DNA of 7,135 nucleotides from DAIRGB01 sp036794765 (GCA_036794765.1 DAIRGB010000055.1:1-7135), one strand, 5' to 3'; positions 1 to 5,920 are shown, numbered from the stretch's first letter. Notes: generated by a model not told the origin, from the sequence alone. Program-made: numbers and translations.

Positions 1-479
1 GTAAGAAAGAAGTTGATTCTCATGCAAAATTATTTTGCAGTAAAAAAATTATTCCTGATTTGATTGATACCGATGTAAAAAATTTCCTCCCAAAAGACGA
101 GGAAATTTGCACTAAATTATGCAACCAGGATTATAATATTATGATGGTAAATTTGATTAAAAATGCTGCGGAATCTTTTGATAAAAAAAGAAGCAGGATT
201 GAATTGGAGTTGCGAAAGGAGATTATCGGAGAAGAAAATAATGAGTTTCTTTCGATCAAACTTACGGACAATGGTTGTGGAATAGAAAAAAATGATTTGA
301 ATAGGATATTTGAGGAAGAATTTTCTACAAAAGAAAAATCTGACACTATCGCTTTTGGAAGAGGGTATGGATTGCCAATAGTAATGGACATTGTGCAAAA
401 GGCGGAAGGAAAAATAGAATGTGTCAGTGAAAAAAGTAAAGGTACTTGTTTTTCAATTTTGTTGCCGATAATTTCGTAA
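1..479 (+). CDS. Sensor histidine kinase, C-terminal ATPase domain (5' end outside window)
   Basis: The frame is open from the left edge (first full codon at base 3) to TAA at 477-479, giving 158 visible residues, so the sensor and phosphoacceptor-His regions lie upstream. The visible part is a GHKL/HATPase_c domain, which binds ATP and phosphorylates the kinase's own histidine in two-component signalling. The N box is NLIKNA (from about base 150), the G1 box is DNGCGI (267-284), the F-box region is IFEEEFSTK, and the G2 box is GRGYGLPIV (from about 357). The protein ends in the usual GTCFSILLP strand. The layout resembles NtrB-type kinases. A TTG at base 60 is not a credible start because the reading frame and fold extend upstream. 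No receiver domain and no response regulator gene follows on the right, so any partner must be upstream or elsewhere. The input signal cannot be deduced. Confidence 0.9.
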   Translation, partial: KKEVDSHAKLFCSKKIIPDLIDTDVKNFLPKDEEICTKLCNQDYNIMMVNLIKNAAESFDKKRSRIELELRKEIIGEENNEFLSIKLTDNGCGIEKNDLNRIFEEEFSTKEKSDTIAFGRGYGLPIVMDIVQKAEGKIECVSEKSKGTCFSILLPIIS

Positions 480-504
480 ACGAAACAAAAAAAAGATAAA
501 ACGA

Positions 505-533
505 TTCCCATATAGTGAAAATAAGTATATACT
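505..533 (+). promoter_or_regulatory. Probable sigma-70-type promoter for the zinc-module gene
   Basis: TTCCCA at 505-510 (4 of 6 to TTGACA) and TATACT at 528-533 (5 of 6 to TATAAT) are separated by exactly 17 bp. Transcription would start near 540 and leave a leader of about 37 nt before the ATG at 577. No hairpin terminator was seen after the kinase, so readthrough from upstream is also possible. Confidence 0.5.
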
Positions 534-576
534 CACTCTGTTATGAATATAGAATTGTTAATTTGGTAAAAACTTT

Positions 577-1242
577 ATGGGAAATTTTAATCGAGGTAAT
601 AGATCGAGTGGCGGCAGAGGTTTTGGAGGCCGCAGATTTGGTGGCGGAGGAGGAAGAGGTATGGGACGACCGCAGATGCATCAAGCTACTTGCAGTGAAT
701 GCGGAGAGGAATGCGAAGTTCCTTTTCGACCAAACAATGACAAACCCGTGTATTGCGATGATTGTTTTGGAGAAAAAAAAGGTGGCGGTTCCAGAAGATC
801 GGATAGAAGAGAGGCTGATTTTGGGAACAGATCAAAATTTAATGATAAAAAAATGCATGATGCTATTTGTGATAGTTGCGGAGATCGATGCCAAGTTCCT
901 TTCAAACCAACCAGTGGTAAACCGGTGTTTTGTAGTGAATGTTTTGAAAAAGAAGGGGGCGGGGCAAGAAAAAACAAGAGAGATGAATATAGGTCGGAAC
1001 AAGCGGAAATTATTGACAATAGTTACGAAATTGGACAGATTAAAGCGGAATTATTTGCTTTAAATAGCAAACTGGATAACATATTGCATATTTTAAATAA
1101 AACAGAGACGAACGAGAAACCAAATAAGAAGGAAGTTGCCAAAAAAAGTGGCAAAAAAAATAAGACGGAAAATATTGAAAAACTGCCTATCGGAAAAAAG
1201 AAAACAACTGCCAAAAAGCCTAAGAAATCGAAGAAAAAATAG
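577..1242 (+). CDS. RGG-rich protein with two CxxC-x17-CxxC zinc modules
   Basis: 221 residues in four regions. Residues 1-32 are rich in Gly and Arg (RGF, GGR, RGM), like RGG RNA-binding tails. Two related modules follow: C39/C42 with C60/C63, and C98/C101 with C119/C122. Each has exactly 17 residues between the CxxC pairs, an extra conserved Cys (C46, C105), the core VPF(R/K)P and a KPV(Y/F)C approach. A likely coiled coil spans about 150-175 (IGQIKAELFALNSKLDNILHIL). The tail 177-221 is very rich in lysine. The family is known as a CxxC-x17-CxxC zinc-binding domain and is frequent in Patescibacteria; its function is not established. Zinc binding and nucleic-acid contact are inferred from the cysteines and the basic ends. 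ATG 577 has no Shine-Dalgarno site. ATG 661 has a purine-rich stretch upstream, but using it would lose the Gly/Arg region. A long overlapping frame (515-1063) is a shadow. Ends in TAG. Confidence 0.85.
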   Translation: MGNFNRGNRSSGGRGFGGRRFGGGGGRGMGRPQMHQATCSECGEECEVPFRPNNDKPVYCDDCFGEKKGGGSRRSDRREADFGNRSKFNDKKMHDAICDSCGDRCQVPFKPTSGKPVFCSECFEKEGGGARKNKRDEYRSEQAEIIDNSYEIGQIKAELFALNSKLDNILHILNKTETNEKPNKKEVAKKSGKKNKTENIEKLPIGKKKTTAKKPKKSKKK

Positions 1243-1263
1243 CTTTCGTATTTTTAATTATTC

Positions 1264-1292
1264 AAAGACACAACTTAATGTTGTGTCTTTTT
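1264..1292 (+). terminator. Rho-independent terminator after the zinc-module gene
   Basis: An 11-bp perfect stem (AAAGACACAAC at 1264-1274, GTTGTGTCTTT at 1280-1290) encloses the loop TTAAT, and the T run reaches 1292. It lies 21 nt after the TAG of the zinc-module gene. The downstream arm and loop overlap the last codons and stop of the converging minus-strand gene. The minus side has only the short T run inside the stem, so it should work best for the + strand. Confidence 0.8.
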
Positions 1293-1553
1293 GTATTCGA
1301 TACGTTCGCGTAATATCCTTTCTTGTAGCGAATTACGGTTTTTTGGAAATTCTGGAAAATCAATGTCATCTTGCTTTTTGGCCATTTCAAGATATTTGAG
1401 TCCTAATTTACATTCATTGATTTGAAAAAAATAGTCACTAATTTGCCACATTAATAAACTATTAGTTTTGTTTTCAGATAGTTTTTGTTCCAATTTTTCG
1501 ATTTTTTTTCGAATATCGTCTTTTTCCCAGGGAGCAAGGTATTCGAGGCTCAT
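1275..1553 (-). CDS. Small helical protein with one TPR-like motif, unknown function
   Basis: 92 residues starting MSLEYLAPWEKDD and ending YKKTQH. The first half has a charged helix (DIRKKIEKLEQKLSENK). The second half contains LLMWQISDYFFQINECKLGLKYLEMAKK, whose Trp, Tyr and Ala spacing resembles one tetratricopeptide repeat, a protein-contact helix pair; this is a weak resemblance, not an identification. No signal peptide or membrane segment is visible. The frame stays open upstream to an ATG at 1670, but that start lies inside the hairpin at 1661-1695 and the added 39 residues look non-coding (Phe-, Tyr- and Ile-rich translation of AT-rich spacer), so ATG 1553 is preferred. There is no Shine-Dalgarno site. 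The TAA stop falls in the loop of the facing gene's terminator. No functional link to neighbours can be made. Confidence 0.6.
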   Translation of the reverse strand: MSLEYLAPWEKDDIRKKIEKLEQKLSENKTNSLLMWQISDYFFQINECKLGLKYLEMAKKQDDIDFPEFPKNRNSLQERILRERIEYKKTQH

Positions 1554-1564
1554 AAAAATATGAA

Positions 1565-1594
1565 AATATAATTTGATAAAGACTCTTGGCTCAA
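1565..1594 (-). promoter_or_regulatory. Possible promoter for the small TPR-like gene
   Basis: On the minus strand, TTGAGC (complement of 1589-1594, 4 of 6) and TATATT (complement of 1565-1570, 5 of 6) are 18 bp apart. Transcription would begin only about 4-5 nt before the ATG at 1553, which would make the mRNA nearly leaderless. AT-rich DNA gives many chance matches, so this is tentative. Confidence 0.3.
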
Positions 1595-1660
1595 AGTTGC
1601 AATAATAAAATTTTAACAAAAAATTTTGATGACAAATAGGGGAAAATTTTGAATCAATAA

Positions 1661-1695
1661 TATAAACCACGTAATTTTTGAAGACGTGGTTTATA
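1661..1695 (-). terminator. Hairpin terminator after the DEAD-box helicase gene
   Basis: A perfect 12-bp stem (TATAAACCACGT at 1661-1672, ACGTGGTTTATA at 1684-1695) with an 11-nt loop lies 27 nt beyond the helicase stop. The T tract on the minus side is short and interrupted (TTATTGATTC), so termination may be partial. The + side also continues T-rich, so the hairpin could act in both directions. Confidence 0.6.
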
Positions 1696-1722
1696 TTTTA
1701 TCTGTTGTCAAAGGAGATACTG

Positions 1723-3003
1723 TTAATATGATTTTTGACGACGGAAATTTGGCTTGGACCATCGGGATTGTCCATTGCGAGGAAAATAATTTCGAGAATG
1801 TTGATTTCTCGAAGAAGATCTTCTTCGAGATGATTGTCTAGGGCTACTATCGGCAGACGTGATTGGATAGGGATGTTCTTCGATAACCGGAATGGTTTGT
1901 TTGATTAAATTATTTATGTCACGGAGATATTTTTTTTCTTCCTGATCGCAAAAAGATAAGGCGATACCAGCAGCACCGGCACGGCCGGTACGACCGATGC
2001 GATGGACATAGGTTTCAGGTAGGTTGGGAATATCATAGTTGATCACATGTGACAATGATTCAATATCTAGTCCCCTAGCGGCTATATCGGTAGCAACCAA
2101 AATCCTAGTTCGTTTGTTTTTAAAATTTTGTAAAGCGCGCTGACGGGCGTTTTGCGACTTGTTGCCATGAATCGCTTCGGCGCTAATGCCAGCTTGATAC
2201 AGATATCTAACGACACGATCGGCACCAAATTTGGTCCGGGTAAAGACAAGAGCGGAAGCGATATTGTTTTCTTTAATAACGTCAATCAAAAGAGATCTCT
2301 TTTTTGATTTTTCGACATAATACATGGATTGCTGAACCGTGGTGGCCGTTGAAGAAACCGGATTGACTGCTACTTTCACCGGGTTGACTAAAATTGTTTT
2401 CGACAGATCATTGATGGCTGAAGGCATAGTAGCACAAAAAAACAGGTTTTGGCGGCGGGGAGGTAAAAAATTGATTATTTTTTTTATATCATGAATAAAA
2501 CCCATATCCAGTAATCGATCGGCTTCGTCCAGGGTAAAAATTTTAACAAAAGACAAATCAATATAGTGTTGATTGATCAAATCAAGCAATCTTCCAGGAG
2601 TGGCGATTAAAATATCAATTCCGGCACGTAACATTTTGGTCTGGTGAAATTGGCTGACGCCACCATAGATTACGCCATGTCGGAGGCGAAGATATTTGCC
2701 ATATGAAGAAAAATTTTCGCTGATTTGGATAGCCAGTTCTCGAGTAGGGGTAATAATCAGTGTTTGGATATTTCTACGGTAACTAGATTTTTTTTGGTTT
2801 TTTTGATCTTTGTGAAGAAGTTGCAAAATCGGGATAGCAAAAGCGGCGGTTTTGCCGGTTCCGGTTTGAGCACAACCGAGCAAATCTTTTTGATCGAGTA
2901 TTACAGGAATAGATTTTGATTGAATAGGAGTCGGTTCGAAATATTTTTCGGATTTAATGGCATCCAAAAGTGGCTGAACAAGATTGAGATCGGAAAAAGT
3001 CAT
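1723..3003 (-). CDS. DEAD-box ATP-dependent RNA helicase, RhlE type
   Basis: 426 residues carrying the full set of helicase motifs. These are an upstream Phe (F3) and Q motif around PTPIQ (24-28), motif I AQTGTGKT (45-52), Ia TPTRELA (85-91), Ib TPGR (135-138), II DEAD (159-162), III CAT (190-192), IV ALVFTRTK (251-258), V ATDIAARGLD (304-313) and VI HRIGRTGRAG (334-343). The family uses ATP to open short RNA duplexes in ribosome assembly, RNA decay or cold adaptation. Overall sequence resembles RhlE. The last 40 or so residues are rich in Ser, Arg and Asn (SSRRRSSSR), a typical disordered RNA-binding tail. Motif III is usually SAT; here it is CAT (TGT codon), close chemically but uncommon. 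The ATG at 3003 is the natural start because the motif spacing from it is normal, yet no Shine-Dalgarno site precedes it. The gene is transcribed alone and divergently from the def cluster. Confidence 0.95.
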   Translation of the reverse strand: MTFSDLNLVQPLLDAIKSEKYFEPTPIQSKSIPVILDQKDLLGCAQTGTGKTAAFAIPILQLLHKDQKNQKKSSYRRNIQTLIITPTRELAIQISENFSSYGKYLRLRHGVIYGGVSQFHQTKMLRAGIDILIATPGRLLDLINQHYIDLSFVKIFTLDEADRLLDMGFIHDIKKIINFLPPRRQNLFFCATMPSAINDLSKTILVNPVKVAVNPVSSTATTVQQSMYYVEKSKKRSLLIDVIKENNIASALVFTRTKFGADRVVRYLYQAGISAEAIHGNKSQNARQRALQNFKNKRTRILVATDIAARGLDIESLSHVINYDIPNLPETYVHRIGRTGRAGAAGIALSFCDQEEKKYLRDINNLIKQTIPVIEEHPYPITSADSSPRQSSRRRSSSRNQHSRNYFPRNGQSRWSKPNFRRQKSY

Positions 3004-3011
3004 AGAAAAAA

Positions 3012-3017
3012 GTTATA
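3012..3017 (-). promoter_or_regulatory. Candidate -10 element of the helicase gene
   Basis: TATAAC on the minus strand (complement of 3012-3017) matches 5 of 6 positions of TATAAT. No convincing -35 box lies 16-18 bp upstream. A start site about 7 nt downstream would fall almost on the ATG at 3003, implying a leaderless mRNA, in line with the missing Shine-Dalgarno site. Confidence 0.35.
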
Positions 3018-3223
3018 CTAATAAACTGTAAAAGCAGAGATTTGTTTGAAGTTGACCCACATGTTCTAATTCAACTCGAAAAATATCACCGTTTAAACGT
3101 TGATTGATTATAAAGTATATTCTTGTAGTTGGCAAACTTTGTTGCAAAAATTTGTTTTTTTGAAATTTGCCAGCCTCAGGTTAATTTGTTATTTTATAAG
3201 CATTATATGAATAAAGAGACGCT

Positions 3224-3598
3224 ATGGAAAATATCCTGGAAAGAGAGGAAAAATCATTGGATAGAGAGAACCATTTTGACCAAAAAATTGAAAAACAAAC
3301 TTACAATAGATTGATCGTTGATTTGTCTGATAGTCAAATCAAAGAAGACGCAAGGGAAGAGATTTTTAGGGCGTTTTTAGAAGAAAGAGATAGAAAAACG
3401 GTATTGCCGGAATTGTACGAGTTGGTTAAGGACAAACCATTTATTGTTAGATTAATTATAAAAAATACACCCGAAATGGGGAAAAAGATGGAATATTTTG
3501 ATACAACTTATACTTTTATAGAAAACACCAAAAAACCTCTGGAAAAAAATAGATTGCTCAACGAATTGTTTAATATCAAAAATGGAAATATTGACTAA
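3224..3598 (+). CDS. Unrecognised charged helical protein upstream of def
   Basis: 124 residues, rich in Glu, Lys, Arg and Asp, with no signal peptide, membrane segment or Cys/His cluster. The N-terminal third is very polar (MENILEREEKSLDREN). Residues about 35-85 alternate charged and hydrophobic positions as expected for packed helices (DAREEIFRAFLEE, PELYELVKDKPFIVRLII). I do not recognise the family. The ATG at 3224 has AAAGAG five nt upstream, a weak Shine-Dalgarno site. The 3' end overlaps the start of def by 17 nt in another frame, which suggests the two are co-transcribed and translationally coupled. By position it could relate to N-terminal formyl-Met handling or translation, but nothing in the protein itself shows this. 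The upstream spacer has TATAAG (3195-3200) and TATATG (3204-3209) but no matching -35 box. Confidence 0.75.
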   Translation: MENILEREEKSLDRENHFDQKIEKQTYNRLIVDLSDSQIKEDAREEIFRAFLEERDRKTVLPELYELVKDKPFIVRLIIKNTPEMGKKMEYFDTTYTFIENTKKPLEKNRLLNELFNIKNGNID

Positions 3599-4091
3599 TC
3601 CCAATGTCTTTTTGCGGCAAAAAATGAAAAAAGTCGAAGTGTTTGATCACAACTTGCAGGATTTTGCTCGTGATTTTATTGAGACTATGTTGGAAAAAGA
3701 TGGGGTGGGATTGGCCGCAACCCAGATCGGAGTGGACAAGAGAATCATTGCCATTAATTTGGATAAGAAAGAGGGTTATCCGGATGATTTGCTTATGCCG
3801 ATGGTTTTGGTTAATCCGGAGATTTTGGAGGCATCAGCTCAACAGCTTGAAATGGATGAAGCTTGTTTGAGCGTACCGGGTCTGGTCGGATCAGTGGTTC
3901 GACCGGAAGAAGTAATCGTTACCTATCAGAATACAAAAGGAAAACAATATCACGTTGATGCCGATGGTTGGCTGGCGAGAGTATTGCAACACGAGATTGA
4001 TCATCTGAATGGGATTTTATTTATTGATAGAATTTCAGACAAGAAAAAATTGCGGAAATATCAGATAAAAAACAATAATCAAGAGAAATGA
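3582..4091 (+). CDS. def: Peptide deformylase
   Basis: 169 residues, normal length. The enzyme removes the formyl group from the N-terminal Met of nascent proteins at the ribosome, using a bound metal ion (Fe2+ or Zn2+). All three family motifs are present: I is GVGLAATQIG (41-50), II is EACLS (93-97) with metal ligand C95, and III is HEIDH (137-141) with ligands H137 and H141 and catalytic E138. Motif II has Ala where most enzymes have Gly (EGCLS), a substitution not expected to abolish activity. The C-terminus ends in a basic tail (KKKLRKYQIK). The start MEILTNPNVFLR matches the usual N-terminal region (TNPNxxLR). There is no Shine-Dalgarno site, and initiation probably depends on translation of the overlapping upstream gene. 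The stop overlaps the fmt start as ATGA, so def and fmt are coupled, a common pairing since they act on the same formyl group. Confidence 0.97.
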   Translation: MEILTNPNVFLRQKMKKVEVFDHNLQDFARDFIETMLEKDGVGLAATQIGVDKRIIAINLDKKEGYPDDLLMPMVLVNPEILEASAQQLEMDEACLSVPGLVGSVVRPEEVIVTYQNTKGKQYHVDADGWLARVLQHEIDHLNGILFIDRISDKKKLRKYQIKNNNQEK

Positions 4092-5023
4092 ATATAAGTG
4101 ATCAGAAAATCGTTTTTATGGGAACGCCCGAGTTTGCGGCGGGGATTTTGCGGTCGTTAATAGAAAATAATTTTAATGTGGTTGGGGTGGTGACGGCACC
4201 GGATCGACCTAAAGGGCGAGGTCGGAAACTGGCTATATCAGAAGTTAAAGAACTGGCCACACAATTTGAACTACCAATCTTGCAACCGGAAAATGTGAAG
4301 ACTGAAGATTTTTTTCAACAACTTGCAAGCTGGCAACCTGATTTGATTGTGGTTGCTGCTTATGGACAGATTATCAAAAAGAATATTTTGGACTTGCCGA
4401 AATATGGCTGTATAAATGTTCATGCTTCTCTACTTCCAAAATATCGAGGGGCTTCGCCGATTCATTATGCCCTACTTAATAGCGAACAGGAAACCGGGAT
4501 TACTATTATGAAGATGGATGAGGGGATGGATACCGGGGAAATAATTAACAATGAAAAAATAAAAATTAATAATAATGATAATTTGATTTCTCTGTATAGT
4601 GGTTTGGCGGATTTGGGGGCGAAATTATTGATTAAGACAATACCGGATTATATAGCCGGGAAAATTGAATTGAAAAAGCAAAACAATAATCTGGCGAGCT
4701 ATACCAAGATAATTACCAAGTCAGACGGCAAAATTGATTGGAGCATGAAGGGACAAGATATTTTAAATAAAATCAGAGCATTTAACCCCTGGCCGGGCAC
4801 TTTTGCCAATTGGCAAGAAAAAAAATTGAAGATTCATTCTGCAAGGTTGACTGAGAGGAAATTTTCACCAGGTGAAGTAATGATTGAAAACAAAAAAATT
4901 TATGTGGGAACGGCTGATTTTGCTCTGGAAATTATTGATTTACAACTTGAGGGAAGAAAAACTGTTTCAGCCGAAAATTTTGTATTGGGAAATAAGAAGA
5001 TAGATAAAGCCAAGTTGTCATAA
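4088..5023 (+). CDS. fmt: Methionyl-tRNA formyltransferase
   Basis: 311 residues, close to the E. coli enzyme (about 315). It transfers a formyl group from 10-formyltetrahydrofolate to Met-tRNA(fMet), producing the initiator used by bacterial ribosomes. The N-terminal Rossmann-type domain begins KIVFMGTPEFAAGIL and contains APDRPKGRGRKL (37-48), a loop that contacts the tRNA acceptor stem in known homologues. Catalytic residues are visible as N110 and H112 in NVHASLLPKYRGASP and D148 in DEGMDTGE. The C-terminal barrel domain has KIRAFNPWPGTF, the standard signature. The start is set by the ATGA overlap with def. The frame ends in TAA with no terminator; the rpsP promoter starts 6 nt later, so some transcripts may continue into rpsP. 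Confidence 0.97.
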   Translation: MNISDQKIVFMGTPEFAAGILRSLIENNFNVVGVVTAPDRPKGRGRKLAISEVKELATQFELPILQPENVKTEDFFQQLASWQPDLIVVAAYGQIIKKNILDLPKYGCINVHASLLPKYRGASPIHYALLNSEQETGITIMKMDEGMDTGEIINNEKIKINNNDNLISLYSGLADLGAKLLIKTIPDYIAGKIELKKQNNNLASYTKIITKSDGKIDWSMKGQDILNKIRAFNPWPGTFANWQEKKLKIHSARLTERKFSPGEVMIENKKIYVGTADFALEIIDLQLEGRKTVSAENFVLGNKKIDKAKLS

Positions 5024-5029
5024 ATTGAG

Positions 5030-5058
5030 TTGATTTGACTATTTTTATCACCTATAAT
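5030..5058 (+). promoter_or_regulatory. Sigma-70-type promoter for rpsP
   Basis: TTGATT at 5030-5035 (4 of 6) and a perfect TATAAT at 5053-5058 are spaced 17 bp apart. Transcription is expected near 5065, giving a leader of about 40 nt. The -35 box begins 6 nt after the fmt stop. Confidence 0.7.
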
Positions 5059-5104
5059 AAGATTTGTGTGAGATTTATATTTGTTTTATATCAGAAGAGA
5101 AATT

Positions 5105-5455
5105 ATGTTAATGATCAGATTGGCTCGCTTTGGCAAGAAGAAACAACCTTTTTATCGTTTGTCCGTGGCGGAAAGAAAGCATAGTCCAAATGGTAAGAAT
5201 ACTGAGTATATAGGCATTTACAATCCAAAAAGCAAGGAATTGAGATTGGACCAAGAGAAAGCGAAGTATTGGTTGAGTAAAGGTGCCGGTTGCTCCAGGA
5301 CTGTAGCTATGTTGTTTGTCAAAGAAGGTTTGTTGAAAAAAGAAGGTTTGCCGGTCAAATATTTGCATGCCAGAACAAGAAAGAAAAAGAAACAGTCAGA
5401 ATCAGAGGCAGCGTCACAAACCGCTGCTAGTACGGCAGAGCAACCAGCTGCCTAG
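5105..5455 (+). CDS. rpsP: 30S ribosomal protein S16
   Basis: 116 residues. S16 binds 16S rRNA early and helps assemble the body of the small subunit. The core is plain: IRLARFGKKKQPFYRLSVAE (4-23), ERKHSPNGKNTEYIGIYNP (23-41), then WLSKGAGCSRTVAMLFVKEG (56-75). The conserved core ends near residue 80. The rest is a basic linker (ARTRKKKKQ) and a low-complexity Ala/Ser/Gln/Glu tail, making it longer than the usual 80-90 residues. ATG 5105 (MLMIRL) is preferred over ATG 5111 and over an upstream TTG at 5081, whose added residues are not part of the family. A weak purine stretch (AGAAGAGA, 5093-5100) precedes it. khpA follows after 168 nt with no terminator between, matching the widespread rpsP-khpA pairing. 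rimM and trmD, often next, are absent here. Confidence 0.96.
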   Translation: MLMIRLARFGKKKQPFYRLSVAERKHSPNGKNTEYIGIYNPKSKELRLDQEKAKYWLSKGAGCSRTVAMLFVKEGLLKKEGLPVKYLHARTRKKKKQSESEAASQTAASTAEQPAA

Positions 5456-5469
5456 AGCGGATGCCAAAA

Positions 5470-5498
5470 TTGAATTCAGTCAGAATTGTTGCTATAAT
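5470..5498 (+). promoter_or_regulatory. Extended -10 promoter between rpsP and khpA
   Basis: TTGAAT at 5470-5475 (4 of 6), a 17-bp spacer, and a perfect TATAAT at 5493-5498 preceded by TGC (5490-5492), the extended -10 motif. Transcription would start near 5505, leaving a leader of about 119 nt before khpA. A weaker pair, TGGACA (5572-5577) and TATCAG (5595-5600), also 17 bp apart, sits nearer the gene. Confidence 0.65.
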
Positions 5499-5613
5499 AT
5501 TTTTGAAGTGTCTCGTGAGCTGGTAAATTTTGTTTTGGTCGATAATAGCAATATATTTTTACTAGTGACTTTGGACACGGTTTTCTAAATAGTTTATCAG
5601 TAAGAAATATTTG

Positions 5614-5619
5614 AAGGAG
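5614..5619 (+). promoter_or_regulatory. Shine-Dalgarno site of khpA
   Basis: AAGGAG lies 4 nt before the ATG at 5624. It is the only strong, well-placed ribosome binding site in the window and fixes the khpA start. Confidence 0.8.
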
Positions 5620-5623
5620 TGAA

Positions 5624-5920
5624 ATGGGTGACGAAAAAAGACAAGATCAGGAATTTATAGAATTTATCGTCAAAGCGATTGTTGATATTCCTGATAAAGT
5701 CAGAACAGAAAGAATTATCGACGAACGAGGTGTTTTGATTACTTTGTATGTTGACCCGACCGACATGGGTAAAGTAATTGGAAAAGAAGGTCGCACGGCT
5801 AAGGCTATTCGAACTTTGTTGAAAGTTTTGGGTGCCAAAAATGAAGCTCGCGTTACTATGAAGATTGTTGAACCAGAAGGTGGACGCGCAGTTGATTTGG
5901 GTGGCGACGAAGACCTATAA
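5624..5920 (+). CDS. khpA: KH-domain RNA-binding protein KhpA
   Basis: 98 residues with a single type II KH domain. KhpA proteins are small cytoplasmic RNA chaperones that bind many RNAs, in several bacteria together with KhpB/EloR, and affect cell division and RNA stability. The fold is readable as FIEFIVKAIVDIPDKV (11-26), RGVLITLYVDPTDMGKVIG, the GxxG loop GKEG (53-56) followed by RTAKAIRTLLKVLGAK, and a final strand RVTMKIVEP. It is longer than the usual 75-80 residues, with about 8 extra polar residues at the start and an acidic end (DLGGDEDL). It sits in its usual place after rpsP but has its own promoter and Shine-Dalgarno site, so it may be made independently. A terminator follows at once. 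Confidence 0.93.
   Translation: MGDEKRQDQEFIEFIVKAIVDIPDKVRTERIIDERGVLITLYVDPTDMGKVIGKEGRTAKAIRTLLKVLGAKNEARVTMKIVEPEGGRAVDLGGDEDL

Noticed and set aside
661..669. ATG 661 as the true start of the zinc-module gene, with a purine-rich GGAGGAAGAGG upstream
   Set aside because: The purine run is simply Gly/Arg codons of the RGG-like region, and a Gly/Arg-rich start is typical of related proteins. The promoter at 505-533 also fits ATG 577.
515..1063. A 182-residue + strand frame overlapping the zinc-module gene
   Set aside because: It is a different frame of the same DNA. The frame starting at 577 carries two exact CxxC-x17-CxxC modules, whereas this one has no recognisable domain and runs through the Gly-rich coding as a byproduct.
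1554..1670. N-terminal extension of the small minus-strand gene to ATG 1670
   Set aside because: The start lies in the helicase terminator hairpin, and the extra residues look like translated AT-rich spacer.
3045..3099. Operator-like palindromes (AGTTGA/TCAACT and CGTTTAAACG) in the divergent spacer
   Set aside because: The arms are short (6 bp with a 15-nt loop, and one 10-bp palindrome), expected by chance in AT-rich DNA, and not tied to a clear promoter.
4081..4095. Alternative genetic code with TGA as glycine (as in Gracilibacteria/SR1)
   Set aside because: def ends at TGA exactly within an ATGA overlap with fmt and after a normal-length deformylase, so TGA acts as a stop here.
5010..5040. 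Terminator between fmt and rpsP
   Set aside because: Only a 4-bp GTCA/TGAC pairing can be drawn, with no T run; the stretch is better explained as the rpsP -35 region.
5367..5588. A + strand frame overlapping the rpsP 3' end
   Set aside because: It is a shadow of rpsP running into the khpA promoter region, with no domain and no ribosome binding site.
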